Shown piece by piece: positions 58,770 through 64,000 of a DNA stretch of 64,000 bases. The notes beneath the pieces were generated by a model, which saw only the letters and a program-made list of their open reading frames with translations, ran no database searches and had not been told where the DNA came from. The DNA lies in contig WHVY01000002.1 in the NCBI GenBank assembly GCA_022266195.1, positions 15,019,001 through 15,083,000 of the forward strand, given 5' to 3'. Source of the stretch: Tetranychus cinnabarinus. Taxonomy: Eukaryota; Arthropoda; Arachnida; Trombidiformes; Tetranychidae. Each line of letters opens with the position of its first letter. Positions within the stretch are counted from its first letter, which is position 1. The position numbers and the translations under genes are program-made.

Positions 58770-59720
58770 AACCAAATGAGATTAACATTGATTCAACTAA
58801 TTAGCCAATCTATCAAATCGTGGGTTTCAAGTTGCTCTTGTTCCGAAGTTACCGTTGGTTTCATTAATGAAGAACCATTAATTTCAGTTTCTTCTTGATA
58901 ACTTGAAATGTCCATTTAAAATTGCATTTGAATTTATTGAAAGCTAACATGTTTTACCAATTGAAACTGCATGTTAACTATCAGCTATTTTGGGAATTCA
59001 TGTTATTGCTGTTGAAATAACTGATGGAGTGATTCTTTGGTAAAAACATTCAAAGCATTCCAAAGTTTACCTAAAGCTCTTGACCGGAAGGTAAACATAT
59101 CAAACATGAACTCAACTGAATTATCAATTATCAATCTTGCCTTATATCAATGAAGAAGAGCTCAATTTCCGTACTGAACATATAAACCCAAATCTTTCAA
59201 GCAAATCACCAACATAATCAAAGTCAGAAAAGTTGATGTTATTGTTTTCAGTCAATTAAATGTGATACCAAATTGACCCATTTAACTATATTTATTAACA
59301 TCTAATTCTTGAAGTTAACATTTATGAATATCATGTCAATTGATATCACCATTTAACCTAAATAACTCTTTATCCAACCACTGATGGTCAACCTCAACAG
59401 AAGACCAAATTCAATGTTAAAATCAATTTTTAATTTTTCTCATGTTTACTCGGAAACGCCATTTACGAATCCAATTGATTGAACAGCAATCAATGAGAGC
59501 GTTCAGAATAAATGATTGAAGATGAAGCCAAGTTAATCAAAGAAATGAATGAAAATGAAAAGTTGACCAAAAAATAATCTCTTTTCTCAGGTGACTGAGA
59601 TTATTGAATGAAAACGATAACTCCAACATCTTTCACCGCCTAATGAAATCAACTCCAGGAAATCAACAAGTTTCACATGAATCTGTGTCTGGATGCCTTT
59701 TTTTGTTTTGATTAAGCAAA
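58770..59720 (-). pseudogene. Exon-like fragments of an unassembled or decayed gene
   Basis: The minus strand has several consecutive protein-like pieces, read from high to low coordinates. They are ELSFSFNNLSHLRKEIIFW (near 59,600), SLIAVQSIGFVNGVSE (near 59,480), VDHQWLDKELF ending at AG|GTTAAA (near 59,360), FSDFDYVGDLLERFGF (near 59,210), EFMFDMFTFRSRAL ending at AG|GTAAAC (near 59,080), and EETEINGSSLMKPTVTSE to LIDWLIS-stop (near 58,800). Some pairs are joinable by short introns, but one link lacks an acceptor, so I cannot build a complete gene. No family is recognised. Confidence 0.3.
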
Positions 59721-61924
59721 CTGTTCATTTTACATGATAAAATTAGGCAAAGCTGAGTAAATAAATGCTCAGTTTAATTCAGTTTGCTTTTTATATTAAA
59801 TATATCGTATTATAAATATATTTTTCCTCGAGGAACATTCCAAATGAAAGACAACTCCATCAATGATCGTTAGTTGAAAGTCATTAGTTAAAATGCATGG
59901 AAACATTTCAATTTAATTAAACTTTTTCTTCTTCTTCTTCCGTTGAATCAATAAATTCTGACAATTCTGCAAGAGAAATGATGAATTTTTTCTCAATTTT
60001 CCAATTTCATAGTTTAAGCTTCTTAGCTCATCAAATGGTTATTTAGTTGCTGTTTATCATTTAACTGCACGTGACTCAATCAACACTGAAATTTTCATCA
60101 TGAAAAGAACCGAGAAAAGTTCCTTTTTTTCTCTTCTTTTCATTCCTTCCTCCAAAACATTGATCCATTAAAAGAGCATTTTGTTTAATTCACTTTTTGT
60201 ATTCATCAAACACTTCCAGGCAAACTTAACTAACAACTTGTAAGTTGAATGTTGTTCATGATAATTCAAATGTTGACACCAAAAAATATTGACTTTGTTT
60301 GAATTTTTATACCCTTTACTTGTATACAAGACTCAATAATACTGGTTGACGTTATTGCTTTCATAGGAAACCTTTTAATGATGAACATTATTATCGACTA
60401 ATTATATTGAATAGATCGGAAATGAATTTATTTGATTAGGCTTTTTGTTTCTCTGGTTACATGTGAAGGTAACAATATTGATTACCCAAAATTGTTTACT
60501 TCAATTATTTACTTCGCCAGCTTAGGTGGGTTCAATATGTTATCCATAAAAAGGACAATTTATTTTGGACTTTTAAAGTGAATGTGACTTGAAAACAAAA
60601 GTCACCTGAGATTCATCAATTTAACTACATTTATTGGAGGAAAAGTCTCAAATTCTTACCTGGATAGAGTAGAATGGAGATAAAAACTGGAAAAAAATGA
60701 AACCAGAAACCAGAAAATGTTCAACTGATAAAAATAATGGATCAAAAGGCAGTATTGATTGAAAACTAACATTTATTTAGTTATTTTATTGTATTTAATT
60801 TTGTACTTTTGTCAATCTTGATGAACCTTTTTTTTATTTTGTTGAACTGTTCAAATTAATTGAATATTATCAATCAACTTGTAGGAGACAGTTTAAATTG
60901 AATTTTCAGCCTTAGTTTAATGTTGCAGTTTCAGGAGGCATTTGGAATTAAGAATTGAAAATTTTAACATTTAAACCATTTAAGAGAGTAAATAATTGAA
61001 CCCGATGATAATTTAGGTTTAAGGTTTGTTTGTCCGTAGGAAAAGGATCACAAAAGATTAATGCTGAATTTTTTATTCTCCATGTTTTCGTAACTTGTAT
61101 ACAAAATTGATGATGTTTATTATTATTACTTTGTATTATTGTATTAGCCAGGTTAATCTGTTAAATTACAGGGTAAATAATTGATTCATCTCATTAAATA
61201 TTATGATTTGTTTTAATCTGGTTGCTGACAAGAAAATTTGATCAACAACGTGATGACAAGTTGCTAATATTTTTTTATAAATTAACATTTTCTTCTGTAT
61301 TTCCTGATTAATATGTTGAATGTTGAATATAATTTCAGATTATAATATATTATACAATAATATCATACAATTTTATTGATACACCTTTTCATGGTTCAAT
61401 ATTTTTGCCTTTTTTACGCTTTCAATGAAAACAAAAATATTCTGTGGCAATATTGATAATGGTAAACTTTTCTGGTTAAGTTCTGGATATATTTTATTAA
61501 TCCCAAGTGGATCATGGGTAATCAATGTATTAAATATTCAGGTGTTTTAATGGTTGAAATGTTGGTGTTTTTTTGTTCAGGTAATTGGTATAAATGGATG
61601 TGAATTGAATCAAGTGAACTGGGAATGATGAATTATATTAAGAAGCGATATTACAAAAAAGGTTTAGTCTTTTATTTATCATTGTATAATAAATATGGTG
61701 AATTGAATGGTGAGGCAAAAATTTTTTCAGTTTTGCTTTTTGTAACAATGTGAAATGAAATGTAACACTGACATTTGAGATTAGCTTTATTATTGATATT
61801 TTAGAAGTATTTGATGTTGATTGAATGGTTTTGAGTAAGATAAAATATCTGGTTGAATTAATTTTTCCTCATGAAACTAGTGTCTGGTTCTTGTTTTCTG
61901 GATTCGCTTGAGTTGGTTTCAAGA
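59721..61924. other. AT-rich intergenic DNA, no gene seen
   Basis: Probably holds the receptor's 3' end: TTTATT at 61,786-61,791 would be an AATAAA poly(A) signal about 135 bp after its stop. Nothing else recognised. Confidence 0.4.
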
Positions 61925-63250
61925 TTAAAATTTGGGAAAATTGGTTGCTGTTGAGTCTCTGAAACTCTTGGAACTGGTGGAATTGATAGGTCGATGGGAA
62001 CTTGAATGGGCTGAGGAACCATTCAGATCATTGGTGAAAACTGGATAATTGGCTTTTTTACAGAAACATCGAAAGAGGCATTTGTCGAAATGTGAACGAA
62101 ATGATCCGGAAACAATGTATAGAGCAACTGGATTTAGACAAGAGTTGCCAAATGCAAGGATGAAACCAACGATTCTCAGGTAATGCCAGAAGGGTGTCAA
62201 GTAGGTGAATAGGTTTGGATAAAAGTAAAATCCAATCATGAAAACATGATTAGGGAAGAAACAGAATGCAAAAAGTATGATGAAAGAGAGCACTGTTTTG
62301 GCTACTTTGGTTCGAGCCTTGGTAAGTCGCAAGTGAGACTGGTTGGCACTATTAGAGAAACCAGAGGGACCAGTGCTGGAGAGGAGATAACGAGCCATGG
62401 CGAGGTAGAAGATGCTGATGATGAAAAGAGGAAGAGCGTAAAGGATAATGAATTTGGTAAGAACTATAAATTTAGCATAATTGGTACCAAGAGAGGCTGG
62501 AAACGGGTAGCAAACGTAAATGGTTTTATCTGGAGTAATCGATAATTGAAGGACAAATGAATTGTAAGCTCCAGGAAAGGCAAGTAGACATGAGACTAGC
62601 CAAATGAAACCAGCTATTGCTAAAGTTAGCTCTTTGTGTCTGCTTGAGGTAAAACGTCGCAAGGGAAGGACAATGGCCATGTAACGGTCAGCAGAGAGAA
62701 CAGTCAAACTGAATACAGTTACACCCATGGAGACATCACGAAAAAATTCAGATAACTTGCACAGAAAAGAACCGTAAGGCCAAGAATCAAAGCTGTAGAT
62801 CGTTGACACAAAGGGTAGAGATCCCGTTATGATGAGAAGATCTCCAATTGAAAGGCTGATTATGTAGGTATTTGGAATGGTTCTCATTGTTTTATTTCGT
62901 AAAAATACATAGACAATCGTTCCATTGCCAATGAGACCGACTACAAATAAAATTCCAAAAATCAAGGGAACAATATATGTTTCTGGGCGACTTTCGTAGG
63001 GAACATAAGAATCTTCATAGTCTTCCAAAGTGATTGATAGATTCGTTGAGTTTGTTGTTGGGTCGATGAATGGGTTGAAAGCAGATAGTGAAGGCAATGA
63101 TGATGGTGGAAGAGTTGAAAATGTGTAATCCCAAGATTGGATAGAGGGAACTTTTGATAAGTTTGAATTGAGTTCAAAAAAATTGATAGAATAATAACTC
63201 GATACAGGTGATACATCGTTTAAAATTTGTATAATTGTTTCGTTTGACAT
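61925..63250 (-). CDS. CCHamide-type neuropeptide receptor (class A GPCR)
   Basis: Plasma-membrane receptor of 441 residues in a single uninterrupted frame. The N-terminal tail carries Asn-glycosylation sequons (NET, NLS, NST, NLS) and runs to RPETYIVP before TM1. Class A anchors: Asn109 in GNGT (TM1), Asp137 in SIGDLL (TM2), Cys164 in SWPYGSFLC pairing with Cys247 in VCYPFP, DRY 188-190, Trp217 (TM4), Pro274 (TM5), Pro333 in FCFFPNH (TM6, with Phe instead of the usual Trp), and NPVALY 373-378 (TM7). RPETYIVP, WPYGSFLC, CYPxP and NYAK are typical of arthropod CCHamide receptors, related to vertebrate bombesin/BRS3 receptors. After TM7 a Cys-rich stretch (CLFRCFCKK) may be palmitoylated. The frame is open upstream to a TTG at 63,319, but the first ATG is at 63,250 in good context. 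CCHamide-1 or -2 selectivity cannot be told. Confidence 0.9.
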   Translation of the reverse strand: MSNETIIQILNDVSPVSSYYSINFFELNSNLSKVPSIQSWDYTFSTLPPSSLPSLSAFNPFIDPTTNSTNLSITLEDYEDSYVPYESRPETYIVPLIFGILFVVGLIGNGTIVYVFLRNKTMRTIPNTYIISLSIGDLLIITGSLPFVSTIYSFDSWPYGSFLCKLSEFFRDVSMGVTVFSLTVLSADRYMAIVLPLRRFTSSRHKELTLAIAGFIWLVSCLLAFPGAYNSFVLQLSITPDKTIYVCYPFPASLGTNYAKFIVLTKFIILYALPLFIISIFYLAMARYLLSSTGPSGFSNSANQSHLRLTKARTKVAKTVLSFIILFAFCFFPNHVFMIGFYFYPNLFTYLTPFWHYLRIVGFILAFGNSCLNPVALYIVSGSFRSHFDKCLFRCFCKKANYPVFTNDLNGSSAHSSSHRPINSTSSKSFRDSTATNFPKF

Positions 63251-64000
63251 TTTTCTGTGTCTGTGACTTTCCAAAGAACTCAAGGAATATTGCGAGAAAT
63301 GCCAAATAATCTTAAGCAATCGTTATTTCTGGGTGAATTAACGTCCATAAATGTTGAAGTTAAAACCATCGCTTAAACATGAAAAATTATACGGAATGGA
63401 ACAGATAACTGATAACTTTTCATCTATCCAATGTTCAGTCTACACTTGTAGCTTTCAATTCCGTTCACACTCAGATGATGATCACAGTACAGGATAAGAT
63501 TGGGAACTGTAGACTATTGGTGATGACAACTGTTAATACTAGAATCATGTTCCATGGTTAATGTTCACTGAGCAATGGTAAAGGTTTACATTGCCAACCC
63601 CATATGATGGTATTAGTTTTTTGTTATGTGAACATGAGGAAATCAGGAATCGTAAAACTTTAGTCTGAGGCATTTTCTGCATAAGATCTTCTGGTTTCTG
63701 TAAAATATTTCCGATCTCGTGGATCATCCAGATCTTTGATTCCATTTGAAGGTTTAATGTTGATGAGGAAGTCTTGATTAATGATAAAATGTTTTTAAGA
63801 GTGTTCCTGTTTTTAACTTCAACAAAAGATTGATTATAGAAACTTTGTTGTTGATGAACAATCATTAATAGATAGCGTAAAATCAAATGTTGGAAATGAA
63901 GGAACTGATGAGTTAGTTGAATTATCTCTTATCATTAATTCAATAATTGAAAAGATGCGAAACAATATAATGAAACACGAAACAGTCAAATAAAAGTAAA
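63251..64000. other. Upstream region of the receptor; weak minus-strand frame
   Basis: A minus-strand frame at 63,545-63,886 starts at TTG rather than ATG and has unremarkable composition. An overlapping frame reads INIKPSNGIKDLDDPRDRKY to a stop near 63,660 and looks more protein-like. Either could be part of an exon of a gene continuing past the window edge, or chance. No promoter motif stands out for the receptor. Confidence 0.25.

Noticed and set aside
63251..63319. Longer start of the receptor at 63,319
   Set aside because: The codon there is TTG, not ATG; the first ATG in frame is at 63,250.
1..64000. tRNA and rRNA genes
   Set aside because: I looked for TTCGAAT-type T-arms with matching acceptor stems and for conserved rRNA words and found none convincing; a covariance-model scan would be decisive.

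Overview
The window looks like nuclear DNA of an AT-rich arthropod. Introns inside recognisable genes are mostly short (73, 97 and 106 bp, plus one of about 1.07 kb). One gene encodes a CCHamide-type neuropeptide receptor, a protostome family best known from arthropods. Intergenic DNA is full of GAT/CAT, GAAA/CTTT and GA/CA low-complexity tracts. An acariform mite of the spider-mite type would fit, but this is inference from composition and gene style. Nothing here is bacterial, and I see no operon, CRISPR array, rRNA or convincing tRNA.

Positions 1-40,000 hold no gene I can name. The region alternates purine-rich and pyrimidine-rich simple sequence. It carries a 0.85-kb block present twice, about 35 kb apart and almost identical, around a conspicuous GC-rich island. 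It also has a second direct duplication (14.2/18.0 kb), a small interspersed repeat (14.7/43.0 kb), an AGTC-rich repeat (10.6 kb) and a 177-bp pogo/mariner-like MITE (31.6 kb). A few weak exon-like or short-ORF candidates are listed at low confidence. At 32.0-34.6 kb lie decayed relics of the gene pair found intact further right.

Positions 39.6-54.0 kb are the core of the window: a tandem array of three intact two-exon zinc-finger genes on the + strand (40.2, 44.8 and 49.5 kb). Their fingers match the ZEB/zfh-1 repressor family. Each has two N-terminal fingers, two CtBP-type PxDLS motifs with a basic KRKRP stretch, and three C-terminal fingers. The ZEB homeodomain and the first two N-terminal fingers are missing. 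Downstream and convergent lies mitochondrial GatA/QRSL1 (glutamyl-tRNA(Gln) amidotransferase subunit A), intact only in the last unit. Earlier units carry truncated GatA pseudogenes. The repeated unit is therefore 'ZEB-like gene + 3' part of GatA', and the breakpoint inside GatA intron 2 can be seen at about 49.08 kb. The middle ZEB-like gene is a mosaic of its two neighbours, which points to gene conversion.

Positions 54.8-57.9 kb hold a large inverted repeat with arms of about 1.18 kb and a loop of about 0.2 kb. The inner 0.75 kb of the arms match without mismatch by eye. The arms are built from about 0.5-kb units of one repeat family. If transcribed, this would make a long hairpin RNA. At 58.7-59.7 kb there are exon-like fragments of an unassembled or decayed minus-strand gene.

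Positions 61.9-63.3 kb carry a complete, intronless-looking class A GPCR on the minus strand, closest to CCHamide receptors.

The ZEB-like proteins are predicted nuclear repressors, GatA a mitochondrial translation-fidelity enzyme and the receptor a membrane protein. They share no pathway, and only the ZEB-like/GatA linkage has an evident history, which is segmental duplication.
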